Under the pieces are notes generated by a model that saw nothing but the letters and a program-made list of their open reading frames with translations, did not search any database and was not told the origin of the DNA. From Microcoleus vaginatus HSN003 (lineage in GTDB: Bacteria > Cyanobacteriota > Cyanobacteriia > Cyanobacteriales > Microcoleaceae), in the NCBI RefSeq assembly GCF_022701255.1, contig NZ_CP031705.1, forward strand, positions 4,526,001 to 4,590,000: a stretch of 64,000 nt of DNA. Direction: 5' to 3'. A program made the position numbers and the translations under genes. Each line of letters starts with the position of its first letter. Within the stretch, counting starts at the first letter, position 1. Shown one piece after another: positions 1 through 7,627 of the stretch.

Positions 1-1418
1 GATTTGGCGGCGATGGCGGGTTCTGGGACGGTTGGCAGCGGTAGGTTGGTTGCGCCCATAGTTCCCCCCAAGCTAGCGTGCAAAGCAGATCCCAGGCTGC
101 AGAGCGATAAATCGTGCCACGCAGGAGCCATCAGTGTCAATCCTGCGGGCAATCCGCTGCTTTGAAACCCGCTGGGAACTGCGATCGCACACAAATCGAG
201 CAAATTCGCAAAATTCGTGTAGCGCCCGAGATTGGTGTTCAGCGCGATCGGCTCGGCTGCAACTTCTGCGACAGTATAAATCGTGCCTGTCGTGGGAACC
301 GCCAACACATCCATTGACTGCCACTGAATTTCTGCCTGCTGGCGGAGTTCGGCTAACTGGTACGACGCGCGGTAAGCCGCGACGGCATCGTAGCGTTTGC
401 CGCCGCTGATAATTTTGTAGACAATCGGATCGAGATCCTCTGGGTGCGCGTCGAGGAAATCGCCGATCGCGGCCAACCTTTCTGCTACCCAAGGGCCGCC
501 GTAGAGCAGTTCGGCAGCATCCGCAAAGGGTTTGAAGTCAATAGGTGCGATCGTGCAGCCCAAAGATTGCAAGCGCGCGATCGCATCCCGGTAGCGCTGT
601 TCGGCTTCTGCATTCCCGAAAAATTCGAGTTCGCCGTCTCCGGGAACTCCCACCCGCAAGCGGGATAAATCCGGCAAAACTTTCGTTTCAGGGTGACGAG
701 AAAACGCATCCTCAGCGTCAAAACCGCTGGCTACTTGCAGCACGGAAGCTGCATCCGCACAGGTGAGAGCGAACACAGAAACGCAATCGAGCGATCGCAC
801 CGCCGGTAGCAGGCCACGAGTGCTGATCGAGCCGCAACTTGGCTTCAGTCCGACAATGTTGGTAAAAGCAGCGGGAACCCGCCCCGATCCTGCGGTATCG
901 GTACCCAGAGCAAAACTCACCAATCCGGCCGAGACTGCTGCGGCGGAACCAGAACTCGATCCGCCCGGAATGTAGCGCGAATCGAACGGATTGCGGCAAA
1001 CTCCATAAGGCGTGCGGGTTCCCACTAATCCTGTGGCAAATTGATCCATGTTTGTTTTGCCGATCGCGATCGCACCTGCCGCGCACAGGCGCTCGACGAC
1101 TGCGGACGATCGCGCTGGAGTGCTAGCAAACTGTGGACATCCCGCCGTAGTCGGAACGCCCGCCCAATCGAGATTATCTTTGATCGCAAAAGGTATCCCG
1201 TAGAGTGGTAGCTGCTGCGGATCTAGGTTTTTCAAGGCTTTGGCGCGTTCGAGGGTTTCCGCCAGCGGTGCTAAATAAATCCATACCGCCGGATCTGCAT
1301 AGCGTTCGATCCGATCGTACACGCTCGCGATTACATCTGCAGGCGCGATCGAGCCGGTGCGGTAGCGATCGAGCAGCGAATGAATGTCGAGACTGTTGCT
1401 GTAGTTAAATTTTTCCAT
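1..1418 (-). CDS. atzF: Allophanate hydrolase (AtzF/DUR2-type amidase), C-terminus beyond window
   Basis: The frame is open from an ATG at 1418 to the left edge, giving 472 visible residues of a protein that is usually about 600. It is an amidase-signature enzyme: the Lys of GIPFAIKDN (about residue 80), the serine-rich GGSSSG loop (about 152-157) and the Ser of DTAGSGRVPA (about 178) form the Ser-cisSer-Lys triad. Allophanate hydrolases cleave allophanate (urea-1-carboxylate) to ammonia and CO2 in the cytoplasm. The generic amidase GatA is an alternative. The neighbourhood, with a guanidine riboswitch, two DUF1989 genes and a biotin-dependent carboxylase, makes the allophanate role much more likely, as the last step of guanidine breakdown. 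The C-terminal AtzF domain is not visible. The gene is divergent from the rest of the cluster. Confidence 0.88.
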   Translation of the reverse strand, partial: MEKFNYSNSLDIHSLLDRYRTGSIAPADVIASVYDRIERYADPAVWIYLAPLAETLERAKALKNLDPQQLPLYGIPFAIKDNLDWAGVPTTAGCPQFASTPARSSAVVERLCAAGAIAIGKTNMDQFATGLVGTRTPYGVCRNPFDSRYIPGGSSSGSAAAVSAGLVSFALGTDTAGSGRVPAAFTNIVGLKPSCGSISTRGLLPAVRSLDCVSVFALTCADAASVLQVASGFDAEDAFSRHPETKVLPDLSRLRVGVPGDGELEFFGNAEAEQRYRDAIARLQSLGCTIAPIDFKPFADAAELLYGGPWVAERLAAIGDFLDAHPEDLDPIVYKIISGGKRYDAVAAYRASYQLAELRQQAEIQWQSMDVLAVPTTGTIYTVAEVAAEPIALNTNLGRYTNFANLLDLCAIAVPSGFQSSGLPAGLTLMAPAWHDLSLCSLGSALHASLGGTMGATNLPLPTVPEPAIAAK

Positions 1419-1517
1419 AATGCACCGTCAGTCGATTTTAGATTTTAGATTTTAGATTTTCGATTGAACAATTGAGTTTACAGGCTTTGCTGGGCGATCG
1501 TTATTACTCACGCCCAG

Positions 1518-1638
1518 AGTACCATTCTCGCTTAACAGGCAAGATGGCTGTTCCACAAAGAGTGTATTGCTTTCTTCTTGTGGGGTGGGCATCCTGCCCG
1601 CCCATAAAAGGCTTATTGAGAATGGTGGAACATCTCAG
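1518..1638. repeat. Palindromic dispersed repeat, diverged copy
   Basis: The left arm contains AACAGGCAAGATGGCTGTTC followed by CACAA, and the right arm begins TTGTGGGGTGGGCATCC and ends AATGGTGGAACATCTCAG. This is one copy of the family seen also at 5512, 7210, 11355, 33452 and 58440. The arms are less complementary than in the other copies. It lies between the divergent allophanate hydrolase gene and the riboswitch-controlled operon. Confidence 0.7.
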
Positions 1639-2039
1639 TTCTTACAAATAGAAAGTTAGTTTACCGCATTGGCGATCGTACTCGCATCCAGTCTAGGGCT
1701 CGAACTATTTCTTGAGAAATATTTAACCCTGACCTTGCGGGTTTCGTCTTTGTGTGCAGGCAAACTTCGCGATTTCCCATCGCCCCGTCTCATTCCCCGG
1801 TTTAATCTTCCAAAAATTTTAATTTTATAAATTCCAGAAAAACCGTTTTTTGTAACATTTTACACATTTTCGCATCAAGTTTGCTGTTACCGTTTGAAAC
1901 GTAGCAATCTAGTAAGATTGCAAACTACAGTATGCTTACCTTTCAAAAAGCTAAGTGCATTGCTGTTAGTGACAGTCTCGCATAACTCCTTGGGTTGCAA
2001 ACAGGACTTATACAGACAAAAACCGAAAAAATTTAACCG

Positions 2040-2227
2040 CTTCTAGGGTTCCGATTTGAATCAGTTTCTAACTCAGCTTAGAAAGTTCAAGTGCTGGTCC
2101 GAGAGAAGCAGACTGGTTCTCCCAAGATTTTAATTTTAGGGAAACACTAGCCAGTTACACGGCGGGATAAAAGCCCGGGAGAAACGCGATCGGTCATCAA
2201 GACTCGGTTCGTTAGCTCTCGGGCTTT
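2040..2227 (+). ncRNA. Guanidine-I (ykkC) riboswitch with expression platform
   Basis: Three conserved blocks of the guanidine-I aptamer occur in order: CTAGGGTTCCG (2043-2053), CTGGTCCGAGAGA (2094-2106) and ACACGG followed by GGGATAAAAGCCCGGGAGA (2157-2182). Members of this class bind guanidinium and raise expression of export or breakdown genes. Downstream, CTCTCGGGCTTT (2216-2227) can pair over 12 positions, with one G-U, with AAAGCCCGGGAG (2170-2181) inside the aptamer. Ligand-bound aptamer and this hairpin are therefore mutually exclusive, as expected of an ON switch. The hairpin is not followed by a clear U-tract, so the termination mechanism is uncertain. The first gene starts 100 bases downstream. 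Confidence 0.93.
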
Positions 2228-2326
2228 ATCCTTGTATATCAGGGGGTTTGCGGAAGCTAAGGAAGCCAAAGAAGGTGCAAAAGCTCGATCGATATATTCA
2301 CCTCTAATCAGCAACCAGAATCTGCT

Positions 2327-3394
2327 ATGAATATCCCATATTGCTCCCCCAAAATAACGCGATCGCCCTTATCCTACTGCGCCCTATTTTTTATCACCTT
2401 GTTTTTTGCTGTCGGCTGCGTCAACCCCGCAATTTATATCAAAACCACGACAGAAACCGAAGCAGCTTCTTCAGTAAGTGCTAACGCAGTTCGCCTCGGA
2501 TTCAGTGCGTGGCCCGGCTGGTTTCCTTGGCAAATTGCCAAAGAACAAAAGATATTTGAAGTCAACAATGTTCCTGTAGACTTAAAATGGTTTGACGGCT
2601 ACTTAGAATCGATCAGCACCCTCACAGCAGGACAGATAGATGCTAACAGCCAAACCCTCGGCGATACAGTAAACTCTATATCAGGCGGCGCCGATCAAGT
2701 AATTGTTTTAGTCAACGACAACTCGACGGGAAATGACAAAGTGATTGTCGCCGAAGGCATCAATTCCGTTGCCGATTTAAAAGGAAAAAAAGTTGCAGCA
2801 GAGGAAGGTACAGTGGATCACTTTCTATTGCTGTTAGGGCTGAGAAAAGCAGGTTTATCAGTGCAAGATATTCAATTTGTACCGCTGGAAACCGGCCAAG
2901 CTGCGGCGGCTTTCGTCGGAGGACAAGTCGATGCGGTGGCAGTATTTGCGCCGTTTACCACCCAGGCATTAAAACGCTCGAATAGCAAGGAACTGTTTAG
3001 TTCAAAAGATTTTCCGGGGGCGATTTCCGACCATTTGGTATTCACGCGAAAGTTTATCAGCGAACACCCAGATAGAGTCCAAGCCCTGGTCAATTCATGG
3101 TTTGCAACATTGGAATACATGAAAGCAAATAAAGAGAAATCTTACGAAATTCTAGCCAACCGCGCCGGAGTTAGCGTTGAGGAATACAAAGAATATGAAA
3201 ACGGTACTAAGATATTTACGATTGAGGAAAACTTGAAAGCCTTTCAACCGGGAAATGACATGACATCATTGCAGTTTGCGGCGGCAGAAATGACTAAATT
3301 CCTCGTCGATGTAAATTTAGCCAAAACCCAACCAGATATCAGCACATTATTTGACGATCGCTTTATCAAAGCTTATGCCGAAGGTAAAAGCTAG
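2327..3394 (+). CDS. ABC transporter substrate-binding lipoprotein (NitT/TauT family), probably guanidine-specific
   Basis: This 355-residue protein has an N-terminal lipoprotein signal: a hydrophobic stretch at about residues 17-30 ending in FFAVGC, with Cys31 as the likely lipidated residue. The mature part resembles NrtA/SsuA/TauA periplasmic binding proteins, with LGFSAWPGWFPWQIAKEQ near the start and a QIDANSQTLGD segment. It is the first gene after the guanidine-I riboswitch, so guanidine or a close derivative is the inferred ligand rather than nitrate, taurine or sulfonate. Permease and ATPase genes follow on the same strand, with gaps of about 107 and 156 bases. Family assignment is firm; ligand is inference from regulation and neighbours. 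Confidence 0.87.
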   Translation: MNIPYCSPKITRSPLSYCALFFITLFFAVGCVNPAIYIKTTTETEAASSVSANAVRLGFSAWPGWFPWQIAKEQKIFEVNNVPVDLKWFDGYLESISTLTAGQIDANSQTLGDTVNSISGGADQVIVLVNDNSTGNDKVIVAEGINSVADLKGKKVAAEEGTVDHFLLLLGLRKAGLSVQDIQFVPLETGQAAAAFVGGQVDAVAVFAPFTTQALKRSNSKELFSSKDFPGAISDHLVFTRKFISEHPDRVQALVNSWFATLEYMKANKEKSYEILANRAGVSVEEYKEYENGTKIFTIEENLKAFQPGNDMTSLQFAAAEMTKFLVDVNLAKTQPDISTLFDDRFIKAYAEGKS

Positions 3395-3501
3395 GAGGCA
3401 AAATTTACGATTTTGCAGACACAAAAAACCTAAAAAAAAATACTTTTTATAATCCCCAAAATCTACTTCAATTACTCGCTCAACTGTTCTGCCATTAAAT
3501 C

Positions 3502-4353
3502 ATGCCACCAAATCCCGAACCCCGATCGATCCAATCCCACCTCAAGCAAAAAAGCCTAAATCCCACCGTTTTCTGGCGGATTGCGGAAGAGATACCACAA
3601 CCCCTCAATATTGGGTTAACGGTAACATCGATCGCACTGCCGGTGCTGCTGTGGTGGCTAGTAACAACCTTCGCCAACGTAGACCCCAAATTTTTGCCTT
3701 CCCCCGGCAAAGTTTTAGAGGCATTTGGTCGGCTGTGGAACACTCGCGAACTTTTGAAAGACACGGTAGCGAGTTTGTGGCGGGTGGGAGTGGGCTTTCT
3801 GTTCGCCTTGGTTTTTTCCATACCAATTGGCGTGCTGATGGGCAGTTTTTCCAGTATTCGTGCCTTGCTTGAACCCATGTTCGGCTTGATGCGATATATG
3901 CCCGCACCAGCATTCATTCCCCTACTAATTCTTTACTTGGGCATCGGCGAAGAACCAAAAATAATGCTGATATTTATCGGCGTCTTTTTCTTCAATTCGC
4001 TGATGGTGATGGATACGGTCAAGTTTGTTTCAAAAGACTTGATCGAAGCTACTTATATGTTGGGCGGGAATCGCTGGGAAATCCTAACTCAAGTTATTTT
4101 TCCCCACGTTTTGCCGGGAATTCTTGATGCTAGCCGCATCAACCTAGCTGCGGCTTGGCAATTGGTAATCGTTTCGGAGTTGATTGCGGCAACCGAAGGC
4201 TTAGGCCGCCGGATCAGCGTCGCAGGTCGATTTCTCCGAACCGAGGAAATTTTTGTGGGGCTGATTGTCATTGGGGCAATCGGACTGACTTTTGACTTGC
4301 TTTTTCAATATCTGCTGCGGGTTTCTTGTAAATGGTCAATTCAGAAACAGTAA
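3502..4353 (+). CDS. ABC transporter permease (NitT/TauT family)
   Basis: This 283-residue inner-membrane protein has about six hydrophobic segments and the binding-protein-dependent permease fold of SsuC/TauC/NrtB. The ATPase-contacting EAA-type loop is visible as DLIEATYMLGGNRWEILTQV (about residues 178-197). It should form the translocation pore for the substrate delivered by the lipoprotein encoded just upstream and be powered by the ATPase encoded just downstream. It lies in the riboswitch-controlled run, so guanidine uptake is inferred. The ATG at 3502 is the first in frame and leaves a hydrophilic N-terminus of about 30 residues before the first membrane segment. Confidence 0.88.
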   Translation: MPPNPEPRSIQSHLKQKSLNPTVFWRIAEEIPQPLNIGLTVTSIALPVLLWWLVTTFANVDPKFLPSPGKVLEAFGRLWNTRELLKDTVASLWRVGVGFLFALVFSIPIGVLMGSFSSIRALLEPMFGLMRYMPAPAFIPLLILYLGIGEEPKIMLIFIGVFFFNSLMVMDTVKFVSKDLIEATYMLGGNRWEILTQVIFPHVLPGILDASRINLAAAWQLVIVSELIAATEGLGRRISVAGRFLRTEEIFVGLIVIGAIGLTFDLLFQYLLRVSCKWSIQKQ

Positions 4354-4509
4354 GCAGATGTTGAAGGAATGGGGAAGAAGGAAGAGGGAAGAAGGCAGTG
4401 GTGTAAAATACAATTGAAACCCACGCTAGATATCGTTTTTACTCCTAAAATTTGCCGATTTTGGGAATGAAAAAATCAATTTTTTACTTACAATACAGAG
4501 GATAAACTC

Positions 4510-5286
4510 ATGTTTCTACAAATCAACAACCTGCACAAAAACTTTGAAACGAAAAACGGTAAATTAGTTGTCCTCAAGGACATCAATATGAGCATTAAGC
4601 AAGGCGAATTTATCTGCGCGGTAGGCGCATCCGGTTCGGGCAAATCTACTCTGTTGAGGCAGATTGCGGGATTGGACAAGCCTACAACAGGGGAAGTGAA
4701 AATTGACGGCAAGGAAGTTGTTTCGCCTGGGCCGGATCGAGGTATGGTATTTCAGCATTACACTCTTTATCCTTGGATGAACGTGCAGGAAAATGCCGAG
4801 TTTGGCCTCAAACTTCAAGGCGTGTCCAAGAAAAAGCGGCGCGAACAAGCTAGCTATTATTTGAGTGTGGTAGGATTGACGCAGTTTGCTTCGTCGCTAC
4901 CGAAGGAATTGTCGGGCGGGATGAAACAGCGGGTGGCGATCGCCCGCGCCCTCGCTTCTGAACCTAAAGTGTTATTAATGGATGAACCTTTCGGCGCCTT
5001 GGATATCCACACTAAAGAATCGATGCACGAATTCATGCTCGATTTGTGGCGTCGCACTCAGATTACAATCTTTATGATTACCCACGATGTCGAAGAAGCG
5101 GTGTTTCTTTCCAATCGGATTTATGCTTTGGGCGCTCGTCCCGGTACAGTGAGAAAGGAAATGTCGATTAATTTGCCCGATCGCACTCCCAGCATTAAAC
5201 GGCACGCCAAATTCCACGATTACCGCGACGAGCTCATGGATTTGATGCGGCAACATGGACAAGAAGCAGTTGCAATGGCTGCTTAA
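4510..5286 (+). CDS. ABC transporter ATP-binding protein (NitT/TauT family)
   Basis: This 258-residue ATPase has Walker A GASGSGKST (about residues 39-47), the signature LSGGMKQR, Walker B VLLMDEPFGALD and the H-loop in MITHDVEEAVFLS, in the usual order. The overall pattern is that of SsuB/TauB/NrtD. It should energise import by the permease encoded upstream. Its last codons and stop are duplicated: 54 bases at 5263-5316 recur exactly at 5411-5464 downstream of the gene, on the far side of a dispersed repeat. The upstream gap of 156 bases contains no gene. Confidence 0.9.
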   Translation: MFLQINNLHKNFETKNGKLVVLKDINMSIKQGEFICAVGASGSGKSTLLRQIAGLDKPTTGEVKIDGKEVVSPGPDRGMVFQHYTLYPWMNVQENAEFGLKLQGVSKKKRREQASYYLSVVGLTQFASSLPKELSGGMKQRVAIARALASEPKVLLMDEPFGALDIHTKESMHEFMLDLWRRTQITIFMITHDVEEAVFLSNRIYALGARPGTVRKEMSINLPDRTPSIKRHAKFHDYRDELMDLMRQHGQEAVAMAA

Positions 5287-5464
5287 ATAGAAATAGGTTT
5301 GTATTTGCACTTTTTGGGCGGGCAGGATGCCCACCCCACAAGAAAACTCACTCTTTGTGGAACGGGCATCTTGCCCGTTCTTGAGAATGGTGCAAGATAT
5401 AAACGGACAGGAAGCAGTTGCAATGGCTGCTTAAATAGAAATAGGTTTGTATTTGCACTTTTTG
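5263..5464 (+). repeat. 54-bp direct duplication of the ATPase gene 3' end flanking a dispersed repeat
   Basis: Bases 5263-5316, covering the last codons, stop and 3' flank of the ABC ATPase gene, are repeated without a mismatch at 5411-5464, a period of 148. Between the copies lies a half-element of the dispersed repeat family (GGGCAGGATGCCCACCCCAC, then TTGTGGAACGGGCATC). Confidence 0.9.
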
Positions 5465-5511
5465 CACCCGCGCCAACAGTACAACGGCCAACCTAAGTAA
5501 GTGGAAACTTA

Positions 5512-5627
5512 ACATCTTGCACCATTGTCAATTACCTATTTAGGCACGGGCAAGATGCCCGTTCCACAAAATTCAATATTATTGTGGAACGGGCATCTTG
5601 CCCGTTCTTGAGAATGGTGCAAGATAT
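5512..5627. repeat. Palindromic dispersed repeat, intact copy
   Basis: This is a near-perfect inverted repeat of about 116 bp. It starts ACATCTTGCACCATTG, runs through GGGCAAGATGCCCGTTCCAC to a short loop, and returns as TTGTGGAACGGGCATCTTGC to end AATGGTGCAAGATAT. The arms would fold into one long hairpin. It fills most of the 441-base gap between the ATPase and the first DUF1989 gene. Confidence 0.85.
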
Positions 5628-5727
5628 CAGTGGAGATAAATATTACTTTGGGAGAGGGTAAGTTTTGCCACTACAAAATACTATTGTTTTGTTTCGCTGA
5701 CCCCCCCAAATACATCAAGAGGAACTT

Positions 5728-6459
5728 ATGGTGCAACTATCATCGATCGACACAAACTCAGAAATTGATTCTGACCTCGTATTAATGCAAGAAACCGTAC
5801 CAGGCGGCGCGTACTGGTCTGGAGTCGTCAAGCGGGGAAACACCCTGCGAATCACCGATTTAGAAGGCTCTCGCGGCGTTTCCATGCTGTGCTACAACGC
5901 CGACAATGCGATCGAACGTTTCAACGCAGCAGACACCGCCAAAATTCAATTCAACGCCTTTCTCAAACAAGGCATGGTGATCTACACAGACATGGGACGC
6001 ATCCTATTTTCCATCACCCAAGACACATCCGGCTGTCACGATTTGCTAGGAGGATGTAGCAACGCCGTTAGCAATGCTAAAAAATACGGCGAAGGAAACT
6101 GGAAAAACTCCCGCGACAACTTCCTCAAAGCCCTAACTCGGTGGGGATTGAGCAAAAAAGATATTATGCCCAACCTCAACTTATTTACTCGCATTGCCGT
6201 CAAGCCCGACGGCACGATGGAGTTTCGCGAAGGCTGCGAAAAACCGGGGAGTTTTATCGATTTGCGAGCAGAAATGAACGTATTGACCGTTATCTCTAAC
6301 TGCCCCCACATCCTGCATCCTGGGTCAATTTACGATCCAAAACCTATCCAAATTCAGATTGTGAAATCCCCCGCACCCGCACCAGACGACTTGTGCCGCA
6401 CCGCCAACCCGGAAGCCGTGCGCGGGTTCACTAACACCGATGCTTTGTTCGTGCAATAA
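5728..6459 (+). CDS. Urea carboxylase-associated protein 2 (DUF1989); carboxyguanidine deiminase subunit
   Basis: This is a 243-residue DUF1989 protein with the hallmark motifs DTSGCHDLLGGC (about residues 99-110), which supplies likely metal ligands, and DLRAEMNVLTVISNCPH near residue 180. Its length fits the larger of the two urea carboxylase-associated proteins. In characterised guanidine-degrading bacteria the two proteins act together as a carboxyguanidine deiminase, producing allophanate and ammonia. The paralogue follows 76 bases downstream and the carboxylase after that. The ATG at 5728 follows a purine-rich AAGAGGA at good spacing. I cannot say from sequence which of CgdA or CgdB this is. 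Confidence 0.88.
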   Translation: MVQLSSIDTNSEIDSDLVLMQETVPGGAYWSGVVKRGNTLRITDLEGSRGVSMLCYNADNAIERFNAADTAKIQFNAFLKQGMVIYTDMGRILFSITQDTSGCHDLLGGCSNAVSNAKKYGEGNWKNSRDNFLKALTRWGLSKKDIMPNLNLFTRIAVKPDGTMEFREGCEKPGSFIDLRAEMNVLTVISNCPHILHPGSIYDPKPIQIQIVKSPAPAPDDLCRTANPEAVRGFTNTDALFVQ

Positions 6460-6535
6460 ACTCGATTCCCAACTCAATCTTATCCGCATCAATCTGCGGT
6501 GAAATATTCTACAATTTCCTCACAAAAAGTGAACC

Positions 6536-7177
6536 ATGACTGCAACTACCCAACAACTTCTCGATCCAAAAACTGCAATTTATAACGAAGTTTTACCAGC
6601 CACATATCCCTGGGCTCGTGTCATCAAAAAAGGACAGATTCTCCGCATTGTAGATTTAGGCGGAAATCAAGCAGTAGATTTTTTAGTTTACAATGCGGAT
6701 GACCCTTCCGAACGCTACAGCGCCCCCGATACGATCGTCAATCAAGGCAACATCTTTGTCACTACAAACAGCAAACTCATTTCCAACGAAGGGCGAGCCA
6801 TGATGACCATAATTGCTGACTCCTGCGGGCGGCACGATACCTCCGGTGGCGCCTGTAGCTGCGAGAGCAATTCGGTGCGGTTTGGGTTAGATAAAAAATA
6901 CCAGCACGCCTGTGTTGAAAATTTCCTCGCCGCAATTCTTCCCCACGGTTTGGGTAAGCAAGATTTAGTCAGCAATATCAACTTCTTTATGAATGTTCCG
7001 GTTAGCGAAGATGGCACGCTTGAAATTGTTGACGGCATCTCCGATCCGGGAAGTACAGTTGATTTGCGAGCCGAAATGAACGCGCTAGTTGCTATTTCTA
7101 ACTGCCCGCAAATGAACAATCCTTGCAATGCTTACAATCCTACGCCGATTCAGTTGATTGTTTGGGATTCCGTGTAA
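6536..7177 (+). CDS. Urea carboxylase-associated protein 1 (DUF1989); carboxyguanidine deiminase subunit
   Basis: This 213-residue DUF1989 protein is paralogous to the product of the gene just upstream. It shares the N-terminal PATYPWARVIKKGQILRIVD region, the motif DSCGRHDTSGGACSCESN (about residues 97-114) and the C-terminal DLRAEMNALVAISNCPQ. It probably forms the second subunit of the heteromeric deiminase acting on carboxyguanidine. It keeps the likely metal-binding Cys and His residues, so both paralogues may carry metal. The gene is the last before a repeat array of about 400 bases that separates it from the carboxylase gene. Confidence 0.88.
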   Translation: MTATTQQLLDPKTAIYNEVLPATYPWARVIKKGQILRIVDLGGNQAVDFLVYNADDPSERYSAPDTIVNQGNIFVTTNSKLISNEGRAMMTIIADSCGRHDTSGGACSCESNSVRFGLDKKYQHACVENFLAAILPHGLGKQDLVSNINFFMNVPVSEDGTLEIVDGISDPGSTVDLRAEMNALVAISNCPQMNNPCNAYNPTPIQLIVWDSV

Positions 7178-7209
7178 AGTAGGGTGGGCACTCCCTCCGC
7201 AATTTTTTT

Positions 7210-7590
7210 AGGGGCGGGCTAGAAGCCCACCCCACAAGAAAATTTAATGTTTGTGGAACAGGCATCCTGCCTGTTTTTCAGGATAGTTTTAGGGGCGGGC
7301 TAGAAGCCCACCCCACAAGAAAATTTAATGTTTGTGGAACAGGCATCCTGCCTGTTTTTCAGGATAGTTTTAGGGGCGGGCTAGAAGCCCACCCCACAAG
7401 AAAATTTAATGTTTGTGGAACAGGCATCCTGCCTGTTTTTCAGGATAGTTTTAGGGGCGGGCTAGAAGCCCACCCCACAAGAAAATTTAATGTTTGTGGA
7501 ACAGGCATCCTGCCTGTTCGACCCACAAGAAAACTCACTCTTTGTGGAACAGGCATCCTGCCTGTTTTTCAGGATAGTACAAGATGTAAG
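7210..7590 (+). repeat. 81-bp tandem repeat array derived from the dispersed repeat family
   Basis: Four almost identical 81-bp units start at 7210, 7291, 7372 and 7453. Each runs from AGGGGCGGGCTAGAAGCCCA through TTGTGGAACAGGCATCCTGC to TTTCAGGATAGTTTT. A fifth, partial unit follows to about 7590. The array fills the gap between the DUF1989 gene and the carboxylase gene. One frame is open through it and produces repetitive peptides such as FVEQASCLF, which misleads start calling for the carboxylase. Confidence 0.93.
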
Positions 7591-7627
7591 CAGACACCCC
7601 TGCAATTCCCAATTACCAATTACCCCA

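Noticed and set aside
7490-7627. N-terminal extension of the carboxylase (start at 7490)
   Set aside because: The extra 46 residues are translated dispersed repeat; the family start [14 protein letters not shown] is at 7628.
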